A DNA stretch of 51,661 nt from SAR86 cluster bacterium (GTDB taxonomy: Bacteria > Pseudomonadota > Gammaproteobacteria > Pseudomonadales > Pseudohongiellaceae). Shown piece by piece: positions 33,680-44,736 of this stretch. Positions within the stretch are counted from its first letter, which is position 1. Each line of letters starts with the position of its first letter. The notes beneath the pieces were generated by a model, which was not told the origin of the DNA, ran no database searches, and saw only the letters and a list, made by a program, of their open reading frames with translations. Position numbers and translations under genes: made by a program. The stretch is from assembly GCA_002402175.1 (NCBI GenBank), contig NVVJ01000012.1:1-51661 (forward strand), written 5' to 3'.

Positions 33680-34426
33680 ATGAAAGACGAGCAACTACTA
33701 AGATACAGCCGTCAGATTATGCTTCCCCAAATGGATATCTCTGGTCAGCAAAAGCTGGTGGATGCCACTGTGCTTATTGTCGGAATGGGTGGTTTGGGAT
33801 GCCCGGTTGCTATGTATCTTGCTGCCGCCGGAGTTGGCCATTTAGTTATAGCCGATGACGATATTGTTGAATTGACCAATTTGCAGCGTCAGATAGCGCA
33901 TTCTGACTCTGATCTTGGGCAGGCAAAGGTGGATTCTGTGAGGAAGACTCTGCAAAATTTGAACCCGGATGTGAAAATCACCACATTAAACCAGCGTTTG
34001 ACTGGGGTTGGCCTTGATCAGGCGGTAGGCAATGTAGACGTTGTAGTCGATGCCTGTGACAACTTTACTACTCGATTCGCGATCAATTCTAGCTGTTTAA
34101 AGAGCAAGAAACCTCTGGTATCCGGAGCGGCAATTCGAATGGAAGGGCAGGTTGCCGTGTTTGATAGCAATAAACTCGATAGCCCTTGTTATCAGTGTCT
34201 TTACGGTGAAAATTCCGATGACGATGAAAGCGCCAGCTGCGCCGAGAATGGCGTAATGGCACCTCTGGTTGGCATTATTGGTTCCGTGCAGGCGATGGAA
34301 ACTATTAAGGTGATAACAGGTATAGGCAATTCTCTGGTTGGTCGTCTGTTATTGCTTGATGCCAGCTCAATGCAGTGGCGAGAAATGAAACTACCTCGCG
34401 ACAAAAATTGTACGGCCTGTAGTTGA
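33680..34426 (+). CDS. moeB: Molybdopterin-synthase adenylyltransferase (MoeB/ThiF/HesA family)
   Basis: E1-like enzyme of 248 residues (E. coli MoeB has 249) that adenylates the C-terminus of a ubiquitin-like sulfur carrier such as MoaD. It has the nucleotide loop VGMGGLGCP, the DDDIVELTNLQRQ segment with the catalytic Arg, two zinc Cys pairs (CYQC and the C-terminal CTAC), and ASCAENGV with the conserved Cys. MoeB and ThiF cannot be told apart with certainty from sequence alone, but position after prmC matches Pseudomonas moeB. No other molybdopterin gene is in view. Confidence 0.9.
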   Translation: MKDEQLLRYSRQIMLPQMDISGQQKLVDATVLIVGMGGLGCPVAMYLAAAGVGHLVIADDDIVELTNLQRQIAHSDSDLGQAKVDSVRKTLQNLNPDVKITTLNQRLTGVGLDQAVGNVDVVVDACDNFTTRFAINSSCLKSKKPLVSGAAIRMEGQVAVFDSNKLDSPCYQCLYGENSDDDESASCAENGVMAPLVGIIGSVQAMETIKVITGIGNSLVGRLLLLDASSMQWREMKLPRDKNCTACS

Positions 34427-34568
34427 ATTTACCTTAAGTTGGGTTAGCAGTAAGTGGGGTGGCTCTCAGTTGGACTGGCTTTGAGTTGATATAGCTAGTT
34501 GATGCCGCTATTATGCGGGCGCTGCACAAGTTCCTGCTTTACACCCTAACCCGGAAATTTAAATTTTT

Positions 34569-35849
34569 ATGGATTCAACTGACGAATCACAGCCTGTCCC
34601 GTTTGATCATTTTGATCTACAAAAACCACTTGCCGATGCGATTAAAAAAATCGGATTTGAGTTTTGTACCCCTATTCAGGCGCAAAGTCTGGAGCTCACG
34701 CTAAAAGGGCATGATGTTACCGGTAAGGCACAAACGGGTACCGGTAAAACGGCTGCATTTCTCATTACAATTATTAATGATTTATTATCAAACCCTATCG
34801 AAGAACGCTATCTGGCAGAGCCCAGGGCATTGATTGTTGCTCCAACTCGGGAGCTGGCAATTCAAATTGCGAGTGACTCGGTGCTGCTCACTCATAATTG
34901 CGGGCTGCATACGGTTACGCTTGTCGGCGGGGAAGACTACCAAAAACAGAACCGAGCCCTGGAAGCGAGGCCTGTAGATATTGTTGTTGCTACTCCTGGT
35001 CGCTTGCTGGATTTTGTAGAGAACGGCAATCTGCATTTAGGAATTGTGGAATTATTGGTTTTGGATGAGGCTGACAGAATGTTGGATATGGGGTTCATTC
35101 CCCAGGTTCGCGCCGTAGTGGCAAAAACACCCAAAAAAGACTGTCGACAAACATTGCTGTTTAGCGCCACCTACACCCCTGAAATTGTGGAACTAGCAAA
35201 GCGTTGGGCAATGGACCCAATAATGGTCGAGGTTGAGCCGGAAAAAGTGGCAGCTGACGCTGTTAATCAAATAGTTTATCTGGTGACAACCGCCGACAAA
35301 TACAATTTACTGTTCAACCTGATCTCAGAGCCTGAAGCGGTAAAGGTCATGGTGTTTAGTAATCGCCGAGACCAGGTTAGAAAGCTGGCTGATAATCTGC
35401 ACCGCAATGGTATTAGCTGCGGAATGCTTTCAGGAGAGATTGCGCAGAATCAGCGAATCCGAACTCTTGATGCGTTCAAGACTGGAAAAATACAGGTTCT
35501 AGTGGCTACCGATGTTGCCGGTCGTGGCCTGCACATTGACGATGTAACCCATGTTATTAATTACACATTGCCTGAAGAAGCTGACGACTATGTGCATCGC
35601 ATAGGCCGAACTGGCAGAGCGGGAGCCATTGGTACTTCAATAAGCTTTGCCTGCGAAGAAGATTCGTTTCTATTGCCCGACATCGAAAAAAAGCTGGGCA
35701 ATAAACTCGACTGCATACACCCTGCAGACGGTATGCTAGACAAAGCTCCTGCCTATGAAAGAGAATCAAAATTTAAAGCAAAACCAAAGGACACCAGGCG
35801 AGGTTCATCACGCTCACAGGGTAGTCGCCGGCCTACAAGACCGCGCTAG
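34569..35849 (+). CDS. DEAD-box RNA helicase, RhlB-like
   Basis: ATP-dependent RNA helicase of 426 residues. Motifs in order: Q motif [19 protein letters not shown], Ia PTRELAIQ, Ib TPGRL, II DEAD in [44 protein letters not shown]. The C-terminus after residue 395 is a basic Arg/Ser/Lys-rich tail that would bind RNA. RhlB works with RNase E in the degradosome; RhlE is an alternative, and the short tail does not settle which. In Pseudomonas, murI occupies this place after moeB, so the neighbourhood differs. It ends at a strong terminator. Confidence 0.85.
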   Translation: MDSTDESQPVPFDHFDLQKPLADAIKKIGFEFCTPIQAQSLELTLKGHDVTGKAQTGTGKTAAFLITIINDLLSNPIEERYLAEPRALIVAPTRELAIQIASDSVLLTHNCGLHTVTLVGGEDYQKQNRALEARPVDIVVATPGRLLDFVENGNLHLGIVELLVLDEADRMLDMGFIPQVRAVVAKTPKKDCRQTLLFSATYTPEIVELAKRWAMDPIMVEVEPEKVAADAVNQIVYLVTTADKYNLLFNLISEPEAVKVMVFSNRRDQVRKLADNLHRNGISCGMLSGEIAQNQRIRTLDAFKTGKIQVLVATDVAGRGLHIDDVTHVINYTLPEEADDYVHRIGRTGRAGAIGTSISFACEEDSFLLPDIEKKLGNKLDCIHPADGMLDKAPAYERESKFKAKPKDTRRGSSRSQGSRRPTRPR

Positions 35850-35867
35850 TATCCATTAGTTGGTTTG

Positions 35868-35892
35868 AAACTCGCTAGGCGAGTTTTTTTTC
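35868..35892 (+). terminator. Bidirectional intrinsic terminator
   Basis: AAACTCGC-TAG-GCGAGTTT forms an 8-bp stem followed by a run of T residues to 35892; read the other way it is preceded by the mirror A-run. It ends the helicase transcript and also overlaps the stop codon of the leftward PA4642-like gene, so convergent transcripts meet here. Confidence 0.9.
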
Positions 35893-36201
35893 GGCGCCGG
35901 AATCTTCAAGTACACAGGCATATTCAGTAGATTTTCTATGCCGGGAAACATGGTCGAGAAACGTAGAGCCGTCTTCAAGGCACACATTTATATCGTGACC
36001 GGCCTCAAGATATAGTGGCACGAAGCGCTTAAACAGTTCAGCTGTCATGCCTCGGTAGGCTCTAAGTAAAATATTATACTCAGCAGGTATGCCCTCGGGC
36101 GGTAACACATCCATACAGCTCTTAAGGCGCTCGTCCGACCATTCTTCGTCTCTGGTTGCCTGTTGAGTTCTGTCTTTACCCGTTTTCTTTTCTTCTCTCA
36201 T
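35875..36201 (-). CDS. PA4642-family small cytosolic protein
   Basis: Hydrophilic protein of 108 residues. [28 protein letters not shown] and [14 protein letters not shown] are typical of the PA4642 family of pseudomonads and relatives, whose function is unknown. The ATG overlaps the gatB stop as ATGA, so it is translated with gatCAB. There is no signal peptide or membrane helix. A role connected with translation is possible from the context only. The gene ends inside the shared terminator. Confidence 0.8.
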   Translation of the reverse strand: MREEKKTGKDRTQQATRDEEWSDERLKSCMDVLPPEGIPAEYNILLRAYRGMTAELFKRFVPLYLEAGHDINVCLEDGSTFLDHVSRHRKSTEYACVLEDSGAEKKLA

Positions 36202-37628
36202 GCCAACTTCTTCCTTAATAATTCGTTCACTGCTGCTGGGTTGGCTTTACCTTTAGAAAGCTTCATTGCCTGCCCTACCAGAAAGCCGATCACCTGTTCT
36301 TTTCCATCGCGATATTGCTGAGCCTGCTCGGGATTGTTGGTAATGACTTCGTCTACAATTTTTTCTATTTCACCTGAATCCGTAACTTGCTTAAGACCTT
36401 TTTTCGCAATTATTTCGTCTACAGATGAGGAGTCCTCGACCATGGTTTCAAACACAGTTTTAGCGATTTTGCCTGAGATCGTATTATCTTTAATTCGTGT
36501 AACTAGCATTGCCAGTCTTTCAGCCTGAACGGGAGATTTGCTGATGTCCAAATTGCTTTTGTTTAGCAGACCCATCAAATCCTGGCTTACCCAGTTGGCA
36601 GCAAGTTTGGCGTCGCCGCTTTGGCTTGCTACCACTTCAAAATATTCAGCTATTTCTCTGCTGCTAACCAGCACGCCGGCGTCGTAATCGCTGAGCGAAT
36701 ACTCTTCAATAAAGCGAGCTTTCTTGGCATCGGGCATTTCGGGTAATTGTGCTCGAATGGCTTCAATGTATTCGTCGTCAATGACTATTGGCAGCAGGTC
36801 AGGTTCTGGGAAGTAACGGTAATCGTTGGCGACTTCCTTGCTGCGCATAGGGCGAGTCTCATCTTTGTCGGCATCATACAGGCGTGTTTCCTGCACAATT
36901 CTGCCGCCATCTTCCAAAACACCCTGTTGCCTTTGTACTTCATAGTTAATAGCTTTCTCGACGAAACGGAAAGAGTTAATGTTTTTGATTTCCGTGCGCG
37001 TACCATATTCAGTTTCGCCTACGGGCCGTATTGAAACGTTGGCGTCACAGCGCATAGAGCCTTCCGCCATTATGGCGTCAGAAATATCCAGATAACGAAT
37101 GATAGAGTGAAGTTTTTTAAGAAAAGCTACGGCTTCCCTGGCGGTTCTTAAATCAGGCTCGGAGACAATTTCCAGTAGCGGAGTGCCTGCGCGGTTAAGA
37201 TCGATACCCGACATGCCCTGATAATCTTCATGCAAAGATTTTCCGGCATCCTCTTCCATATGCGCCCGGGTAATTCCAATAACCCTTTCATTGCCATCAT
37301 CCATGGTTACCGCTAATTCACCTTTTCCGACGGTGGGATAGTCCAGCTGAGTTACCTGATATCCCTTTGGCAAGTCAGGGTAGAAATAGTTTTTGCGATC
37401 GAACACCGAACGCTTACTGATTTCAGCACCAATCGCTACGCCAAACTTAACCGCCTTGGCTAGTGCTTCTTTATTGAATACAGGCAATGTGCCAGGTAAG
37501 GCCAAATCAAAAATGCTGGCCTGAGTGTTTGGTTCAGCGCCGAATTTTATTGAACTGCCAGAGAACAACTTGGATTTTGTGGACAGTTGCACATGGACTT
37601 CCAGGCCAATGACGGTTTCCCATTCCAT
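36198..37628 (-). CDS. gatB: Asp/Glu-tRNA amidotransferase subunit B
   Basis: The protein has 476 residues; kinase and tRNA-binding part of GatCAB, which converts misacylated Asp-tRNA(Asn) or Glu-tRNA(Gln) to the amide form. It starts with [20 protein letters not shown], contains the cradle-domain [14 protein letters not shown] and [13 protein letters not shown], and ends in the helical YqeY-like tail ([17 protein letters not shown]). It starts 2 bases after the gatA stop, with a GGAGG site inside the end of gatA. Presence of a tRNA-Gln in the window does not settle whether Asn or Gln is the relevant product. Confidence 0.98.
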   Translation of the reverse strand: MEWETVIGLEVHVQLSTKSKLFSGSSIKFGAEPNTQASIFDLALPGTLPVFNKEALAKAVKFGVAIGAEISKRSVFDRKNYFYPDLPKGYQVTQLDYPTVGKGELAVTMDDGNERVIGITRAHMEEDAGKSLHEDYQGMSGIDLNRAGTPLLEIVSEPDLRTAREAVAFLKKLHSIIRYLDISDAIMAEGSMRCDANVSIRPVGETEYGTRTEIKNINSFRFVEKAINYEVQRQQGVLEDGGRIVQETRLYDADKDETRPMRSKEVANDYRYFPEPDLLPIVIDDEYIEAIRAQLPEMPDAKKARFIEEYSLSDYDAGVLVSSREIAEYFEVVASQSGDAKLAANWVSQDLMGLLNKSNLDISKSPVQAERLAMLVTRIKDNTISGKIAKTVFETMVEDSSSVDEIIAKKGLKQVTDSGEIEKIVDEVITNNPEQAQQYRDGKEQVIGFLVGQAMKLSKGKANPAAVNELLRKKLA

Positions 37629-37630
37629 GC

Positions 37631-39094
37631 TTAAACCTCCTTGCCAGATATTTGAGACGGCTTTTGTCGATGCCAGTCTGTGAGCTTTTGAAACTGATGT
37701 GCCACGTTTAGTATTTTTGCTTCCTCAAAATCACCTGCAACTATGTGCATGCCAATTGGCAGCCCGTTGGCGGAGCCGGCGGGTATTGATATGGCGGGTA
37801 AGCCAGCAAGGTTGACGGCAATGGTGTAAATATCTTCCAGGTACATCGACACTGGGTCGCTTTTCGACCCAAGTTTGAACGCCGTATGGGGTGAGGTTGG
37901 GCCAATAATGACATCAACTTCTTTCAAGGCATTACTAAAATCATTTTTGATGAGCCTGCGAATTTTTTGCGCCTTTCTGTAGTAGGCATCGTAAAACCCG
38001 GCGGAAAGAGCATAGGTTCCAATCATGATACGGCGTTTGACTTCCTCGCCAAATCCTTCACTTCGTGTTCGTTTGTACATGTCTTCCAGATCTACCGGGT
38101 TTTCGCAGCGGTAGCCATAGCGAACACCGTCGTAGCGAGACAGGTTTGCTGATGCTTCGGCAGGCGCAATTACGTAGTAGGCAGGCACCGACAGATGACT
38201 GTTTGGCAGATCAATTTCCTTAATGATGGCGCCCATCTTTTCATACTCTTTGAGCGCATCACGAATAGCCTGTTCTACTTCGCTACTTAAACCTTCAGCA
38301 AAATGTTGCTTTGGTATGCCGATTTTTAATCCTTCTAAGGAGTTGCCTAATGAAGCCGTGTAATCTTCAACAGGTTTATCAATGCTGGTTGAGTCTTTTT
38401 CATCCAGGCCAGCCATAACGTTTAACATAAGAGCGGCATCTTCAGCGCTCTTGCAAATTGGACCAGCCTGATCGAGGCTTGAAGCAAAGGCAATCATGCC
38501 CCAGCGAGAGACTCGGCCGTAACTGGGTTTAAGTCCGGTTATGCCGCAAAACGCCGCGGGTTGCCGAATAGAACCGCCGGTATCAGTGCCGGTTGCCATG
38601 GCGCATAGATCGGCTGCCACAGCCGCCGAGGAGCCTCCAGATGAGCCGCCTGGCACACATTCGTTATTCCACGGGTTTTTCACGGGGCCAAAGAAACTGG
38701 TTTCATTAGAAGAACCCATGGCGAATTCGTCCATGTTTGTTTTTCCGAGCATGACCACGCCAGCATTGCTAAATTTTTCAACAACCGTGGCATTGTAAGG
38801 TGATATAAAATTTTCCAGCATGCGCGAACCACATGTGGTGGTAATGCCCTGGGTACAAAAAATATCTTTGTGGGCTAGTGGAATTCCAAGCAGTAAACTT
38901 GTATCGCCTTTTGCGCGAGCAGCATCGGCTGCTTTCGCCTGTTCCAGTGCGGACTCTTCACATACTGTAATAAAGGCATTGAGATCACCATTGTACTGAG
39001 CGATTCGGTTTAGATAGGCCTGGGTGAGTTCTACGCTGGAGATGTCTCCTGCCTTTAGCGCGATGGATAATTCGGCGACGGTACTACTTATCAT
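37631..39094 (-). CDS. gatA: Asp/Glu-tRNA amidotransferase subunit A
   Basis: Amidase subunit of 487 residues from the ATG at 39094, which has GGAAG 6 bases upstream and matches the family N-terminus ([13 protein letters not shown]); an in-frame TTG five codons earlier is less likely. It releases ammonia from glutamine for the amidation done with GatB. Amidase signature and Ser-cisSer-Lys triad: LAHKDIF (Lys), [13 protein letters not shown] (Ser pair) and [17 protein letters not shown] (nucleophile). Nothing damaged. Confidence 0.98.
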   Translation of the reverse strand: MISSTVAELSIALKAGDISSVELTQAYLNRIAQYNGDLNAFITVCEESALEQAKAADAARAKGDTSLLLGIPLAHKDIFCTQGITTTCGSRMLENFISPYNATVVEKFSNAGVVMLGKTNMDEFAMGSSNETSFFGPVKNPWNNECVPGGSSGGSSAAVAADLCAMATGTDTGGSIRQPAAFCGITGLKPSYGRVSRWGMIAFASSLDQAGPICKSAEDAALMLNVMAGLDEKDSTSIDKPVEDYTASLGNSLEGLKIGIPKQHFAEGLSSEVEQAIRDALKEYEKMGAIIKEIDLPNSHLSVPAYYVIAPAEASANLSRYDGVRYGYRCENPVDLEDMYKRTRSEGFGEEVKRRIMIGTYALSAGFYDAYYRKAQKIRRLIKNDFSNALKEVDVIIGPTSPHTAFKLGSKSDPVSMYLEDIYTIAVNLAGLPAISIPAGSANGLPIGMHIVAGDFEEAKILNVAHQFQKLTDWHRQKPSQISGKEV

Positions 39095-39162
39095 TTGGTC
39101 TTCCGGCAATTATTGGTTTTTTGATCCTGAGATCAATCGAGTTACATTAACAAGAGATGGCT

Positions 39163-39450
39163 CTATTCAAGTACCTTGGGCACCAGGTATAGGCCGTCCT
39201 GATTATCAGGCGCAAGAGCCTGTAGTTTTTCGCGCTGATTCTGTTCAGTAACTTCATCCGTTCTAAGACGTTGTACAACATCCAGGGGGTGCGAGAGGGG
39301 CTCAATAGAGTCCGTGTCCACTGATTGCATCTCATCGATCAATGCTAAAATATCAGTAATTCGACTGGTAACTTCATCGGCTTCAGATTCACTAATGTGA
39401 AGTCTTGCCAAATGAGCAATTTTTTCTACTTCTGACTTATCAAAAGCCAT
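39163..39450 (-). CDS. gatC: Asp/Glu-tRNA amidotransferase subunit C
   Basis: Small helical subunit of 95 residues that wraps around GatA and stabilises the complex. Typical VEKIAHLARLHISESEADEVTSRI in the first half and a DVVQRLRTDEVTE segment before the C-terminus (VPKVLE end). First gene of the leftward gatCAB-PA4642 operon, divergent from mreB; 68 bases to gatA. Confidence 0.96.
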   Translation of the reverse strand: MAFDKSEVEKIAHLARLHISESEADEVTSRITDILALIDEMQSVDTDSIEPLSHPLDVVQRLRTDEVTEQNQREKLQALAPDNQDGLYLVPKVLE

Positions 39451-40896
<1,446 letters not shown>

Positions 40897-40907
40897 GCAG
40901 TTGGTCG

Positions 40908-40936
40908 AGCCCCGGTTCTTAACACCTACCGGGGCT
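40908..40936 (+). promoter_or_regulatory. Strong hairpin between mreB and mreC
   Basis: AGCCCCGGT (40908-40916) and ACCGGGGCT (40928-40936) form a perfect 9-bp GC-rich stem around an 11-base loop, starting 12 bases after the mreB stop. No T-run follows, so it is more likely an RNA-stability or partial-attenuation element that lowers mreCD output relative to mreB than a full terminator. The TGA that opens the mreC frame overlaps its right arm. Confidence 0.7.
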
Positions 40937-41052
40937 GATATACTTGCCATTCTCACCAGCGGAGTTGCACGGCCATCGATAAGACTCTATTCACAAAAGG
41001 TGTTGCTCCAGAATACCGGACTCTCGCCTTTATCCTTCTGTCAGTCTGCATT

Positions 41053-42003
41053 ATGTTTGCGGATAACCGTTTCGGCTATCTGCAGCAAGTTCGTTTCGTT
41101 CTTGGCTATGCCACAACACCTGTCTATTGGGTTGCGGACATTCCCACTCGTGTGTCTTTCTGGATCGATGATGTTTTTGTGTCGCGAACCGACTTGCTGG
41201 AAGAAAACGAAGGTCTTCGAGTAGAATTATTAGAAGCGCAGCGAGAATTGCAATTACTGGAAAGCCTGACCAGTGAGAATAATCGCTTGCGAGCGCTCAA
41301 CGAAGCGACTGAGTTTATTGGCGGTGAGATACTGTCCGCAGAAATAATCAATATTTCACCCGATCCCTATTCAAAACGTGTGCTCATAAATAAGGGAGCC
41401 CGCGATGGTGTTTTCATTGGGCAGGCCTTGCTCGATGCTAATGGTTTAATGGGGCAGGTGGATGAAGTGCTTCCTTTTACCAGTTGGGTATTACTGATCA
41501 CTGATTCCCATCATGTTATTCCGGTTGAAGTAAATCGCAATGGTGAACGAGCTTTAGCACGTGGTAGCCGTGATGCGGCGAATCAATTGGAACTGGTATT
41601 TGTCACCCAAACTCAGGACATGCGGGCGAATGATTTGCTAGTTAGCTCTGGCATGGGTCAGGTATATCCTAAAAATTATCCCGTGGCAGAAATTATATCC
41701 GTGTATTCCGATCCTGGTCAGGATTTCGCCATAGTAAAGGCCAGGCCGCTGGCGCAACTGGCAAGCACGCGACACGTGATGCTAATTTTTGCAGAAGAAG
41801 AAGTTGCTGTAGAGCCAAATTTGATTCCTGACTTAGTACCCGATGCCGCATTCGAAGAAGCGCCTGTAGTTGACAGAGGTGAAGTTGGCGGGAGTGAGGT
41901 TGCTGATTCTGAAGTAGTTGAGTCTGATTCGGTGGCGGAAATAGTGCCACAAGTTATTGACGATCAGGTTTCTCAACTTGAATCTGAACCCATAGATCAA
42001 TAG
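41053..42003 (+). CDS. mreC: Rod-shape determining protein MreC (true start probably upstream, about 40975)
   Basis: Bitopic inner-membrane scaffold that links MreB to the periplasmic wall machinery. From the first ATG (41053) the product has 316 residues, beginning MFADNRFGYLQQ, but the family's cytosolic LF-KG segment and transmembrane helix are encoded just upstream in the same open frame (KTLFTKGVAPEYRTLAFILL...). No ATG, GTG or TTG exists there between the TGA at 40936 and 41053; an ATC at 40975, 10 bases after GGAG, or a CTG at 41038 are the candidate starts. The body has the coiled coil (about 35-75) and the MreC beta domains (GARDGVFIGQALLDANGLMGQV), then a Glu/Val-rich low-complexity tail. 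mreD follows after 8 bases. Confidence 0.93.
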   Translation: MFADNRFGYLQQVRFVLGYATTPVYWVADIPTRVSFWIDDVFVSRTDLLEENEGLRVELLEAQRELQLLESLTSENNRLRALNEATEFIGGEILSAEIINISPDPYSKRVLINKGARDGVFIGQALLDANGLMGQVDEVLPFTSWVLLITDSHHVIPVEVNRNGERALARGSRDAANQLELVFVTQTQDMRANDLLVSSGMGQVYPKNYPVAEIISVYSDPGQDFAIVKARPLAQLASTRHVMLIFAEEEVAVEPNLIPDLVPDAAFEEAPVVDRGEVGGSEVADSEVVESDSVAEIVPQVIDDQVSQLESEPIDQ

Positions 42004-42011
42004 GTGCAACG

Positions 42012-42500
42012 ATGCCAGTAAGAGCACATTCAATTTGGGTTATTTTTCTAAGCTTCTTTATCGCTTACCTGTTGGCGATAGTGCCTTTTCCAGAATGGGC
42101 TATGAACTATCGACCAGAATGGGTGCCCATGGTATTGATTTACTGGGTTATGGCGCTTCCCTACCGTGTTGGAATTGGGTCTGCCTGGGCCGCGGGTTTG
42201 TTGCTGGACATACTCGAAGGATCGATTCTAGGTCTGAACGCGACGGCTTTGGTTATTGTTGCTTATGTAACCTTAAGCCTGCATTTACGCCTTAGAATGT
42301 TTTCTACACTACAGCAAAGCGGTTTAGTACTGGCTCTGATTGGTTTAAATCTCATACTCTGCAACTGGTTGCAAATAGTCACTGGCCAAAGTGTGGCGTC
42401 TAATCTTATGTTTCTAATGGCAGCTCTCACCAGTGCCATTATTTGGCCCTCACTGTTTCAGCTATTACGTCAGATTCGTCGTGGTTTCGACGTTCACTGA
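42012..42500 (+). CDS. mreD: Rod-shape determining protein MreD
   Basis: Inner-membrane protein of 162 residues with about five hydrophobic helices (from SIWVIFLSFFIAYLL to LMFLMAALTSAIIW), typical of MreD. The conserved RPEWVPMVLIYWVMALPYRVGIG loop is present, as is GLLLDILEGSILG. It completes the mreBCD operon; the maf start is 1 base after its stop. Confidence 0.94.
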   Translation: MPVRAHSIWVIFLSFFIAYLLAIVPFPEWAMNYRPEWVPMVLIYWVMALPYRVGIGSAWAAGLLLDILEGSILGLNATALVIVAYVTLSLHLRLRMFSTLQQSGLVLALIGLNLILCNWLQIVTGQSVASNLMFLMAALTSAIIWPSLFQLLRQIRRGFDVH

Positions 42501-42501
42501 T

Positions 42502-43125
42502 ATGTCCCCGCTTAAAATCATCTTAGCTTCAGCTTCGCCAAGGCGACAGCAATTACTCGAGCAGCTCGGAGTCAGTTTTGCTGTGGAAAGTCAGGATATT
42601 GATGAAACCATAGCAAGTGAAGAATCTCCAATCGACTATGTGCAGCGAATGGCCAATGGCAAAGCAGAATCTGCATTACAAAAGCATGCAGTTAGTAGTC
42701 AAACGTTGATTCTGGCAGCGGACACCATTGTGGTTTGCGACAAGGAAGTAATGGGAAAACCATCCGATCAGAAAGCCGCTATAGAGATGCTGCTGACATT
42801 ATCTGGGCGGGAACATCATGTACTGTCAGCGGTCACCGTTGCTACGCTCTCAGAAAAGCATTTTATTATTTCTGATTCGACTGTGCGCTTTCGCACAATT
42901 TCTCCTGAAGAGGCAAAACTTTACTGGCTCACTGGGGAGCCTGTTGGCAAAGCCGGTGGCTATGGTATTCAGGGTCGGGCGGCGGTGTTTATTAGCCACC
43001 TTGAAGGTAGTTACAGTGGGGTGATGGGATTACCCCTTTTCGAAACAGCACAGTTACTAGAGCGATTCGGACTTGGTGGTCTACATCAAACGGCAGCTAA
43101 ATCAGAGGGTGTATTAAATGAGTGA
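42502..43125 (+). CDS. maf: Maf/YhdE-family nucleotide pyrophosphatase
   Basis: The protein has 207 residues from the ATG at 42502, right after the mreD stop; the frame is open further upstream but that part lies inside mreD. It shows the Maf signature SASPRRQQLLEQLGV at the N-terminus, DIDET, AADTIVV with the catalytic Asp, and GYGIQGRAAVF near the end. Maf proteins hydrolyse dTTP, UTP or modified nucleotides and are tied to septum control. The stop overlaps the rng start by 8 bases. Confidence 0.95.
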   Translation: MSPLKIILASASPRRQQLLEQLGVSFAVESQDIDETIASEESPIDYVQRMANGKAESALQKHAVSSQTLILAADTIVVCDKEVMGKPSDQKAAIEMLLTLSGREHHVLSAVTVATLSEKHFIISDSTVRFRTISPEEAKLYWLTGEPVGKAGGYGIQGRAAVFISHLEGSYSGVMGLPLFETAQLLERFGLGGLHQTAAKSEGVLNE

Positions 43126-44599
43126 AGAGATACTCATAAATGTCACTACTATGGAAACCAGGGTTGCACTTATTGAGAACGGTCTCTTACAGGAAGTGTT
43201 TATCGAACGGCACAATCACCGAGGCCACGTCGGTGATATTTTCTATGGCAAGGTTGTGCGTGTTATGCCGGGCATGGAAGCAGCATTTGTTGATATTGGA
43301 TTGGACAAGGCGGCCTTCATTCATGCGTCAGACATAGCGGCAATTGATACTGATGGGTTTGAAGTGCGTGATGAGAAACCTCAAACAATTCAATCCTTGT
43401 TACGGGAAGGGCAGTTCGTAGTGGTGCAAGTTGCTAAAGATGCGATTAGTACCAAAGGTGCCCGGCTAACGACCCACCTTACCTTACCTTCGAGAAATCT
43501 GGTTTACCTGCCGCGTAGCAAACATCTGGGTATTTCTCAACGACTTGAAAATGAGGAAGAGCGCGATCGCCTCATGGCGCAGTTAAAAGAATGTCTCGAA
43601 AAAAATGGCGGGAACAAGCATGGCGGTTTTATTATTCGAACTGCTGCCGAAGGAGCTGGAGCAGAAGAATTCTCAGAGGATAGTAGTTATTTAAACCGCC
43701 TTTGGGCAAAGGTGGAGCAACGAATTACTAAAGCCGACAAAGTACGCCAGGTTTATGGTGAAGTCCCACTTTATATGCGGACTGTTCGTGACTTGATCTC
43801 CTCTCAGGTAGAAAAAATCCGTGTAGACAACCAGGCATCATTCACTCAGATCAAACAATTTCTTGAAGATTTTGTGCCAGAGTATTCGACAATTGTTGAA
43901 AATTACCAGGGTGGCCGGCCCATATTCGACATGTACTCAGTCGAAGGCGAGATTAACAAAGCATTGGGGCGACAGGTAAAGCTTAAGTCTGGTGGTGATC
44001 TTATTATCGATCAAACAGAAGCCATGACAACTATCGACGTGAATACCGGAGCTTATATTGGTAGCCGCAATCATGCCGAAACCATTCTTAAAACCAATCT
44101 GGAGGCGGCGGCCGCGATTGCCCGGCAATTGAGGGTTAGAAACCTTGGAGGAATTATCATCCTCGATTTTATTGATATGCAAGACACCGAGCACCAACGT
44201 CAGGTTCAGCGTGTGCTGGCCAAAGCGCTGGAGAAGGATCATGCGCGAACGTCTATCACCGACATATCACCACTTGGTTTGATCGAAATGACCCGTAAGC
44301 GGACCCGAGAGAGCCTCGGGCAAATTCTTAACACCCAATGCGTGGTTTGTGCAGGATCAGGCACGCAAAAATCCACGGAAACAGTCTGCTATGAAATTTT
44401 CCGTGAAATCCTCAGGGTAGCTCGTACCTGCGAAAATGATGTCTTGCTGGTAATGGCATCGCAGCTAGTGGTTGATCGTTTACTTGACGAGGAATCAAAT
44501 ACTCTTGCGCAGCTGCAAGAATTACTGGCTAAGACGGTCAAATTTGAAGTGGAACCAATGTATACTCAGGAACAGTTTGATGTTGTGTTGTCAGGCTGA
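43118..44599 (+). CDS. rng: Ribonuclease G
   Basis: Endoribonuclease of 493 residues, RNase E/G family, that matures 16S rRNA 5' ends and degrades mRNA. S1 domain at about 35-125 (HVGDIFYGKVVRVMPGMEAAFVDIG), 5'-sensor region, catalytic DNase-I-like domain with TTIDVNTG and ILDFIDM (the two metal-binding Asp residues), and a zinc-link CVVCAGSG near 408-415. It lacks the long C-terminal degradosome tail of RNase E. The start overlaps maf. The mre-maf-rng order is classic. Confidence 0.97.
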   Translation: MSEEILINVTTMETRVALIENGLLQEVFIERHNHRGHVGDIFYGKVVRVMPGMEAAFVDIGLDKAAFIHASDIAAIDTDGFEVRDEKPQTIQSLLREGQFVVVQVAKDAISTKGARLTTHLTLPSRNLVYLPRSKHLGISQRLENEEERDRLMAQLKECLEKNGGNKHGGFIIRTAAEGAGAEEFSEDSSYLNRLWAKVEQRITKADKVRQVYGEVPLYMRTVRDLISSQVEKIRVDNQASFTQIKQFLEDFVPEYSTIVENYQGGRPIFDMYSVEGEINKALGRQVKLKSGGDLIIDQTEAMTTIDVNTGAYIGSRNHAETILKTNLEAAAAIARQLRVRNLGGIIILDFIDMQDTEHQRQVQRVLAKALEKDHARTSITDISPLGLIEMTRKRTRESLGQILNTQCVVCAGSGTQKSTETVCYEIFREILRVARTCENDVLLVMASQLVVDRLLDEESNTLAQLQELLAKTVKFEVEPMYTQEQFDVVLSG

Positions 44600-44736
44600 G
44601 CTGCTTGTTTGTTTCAATTTCTCGATTTTCAGTTCCGGTTCAGCAATCCTGCGCTATACCATCTATAGCGGATTCTTTGCCAGCATAGAATGTTACTGAC
44701 ATTCAACTGCAATAAAACGGTCACGATACTATAAGC

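Noticed and set aside
40901..41224. TTG-initiated ORF between mreB and mreC
   Set aside because: It is out of frame with mreC, does not look like a protein, and overlaps the mreC membrane-anchor coding region.
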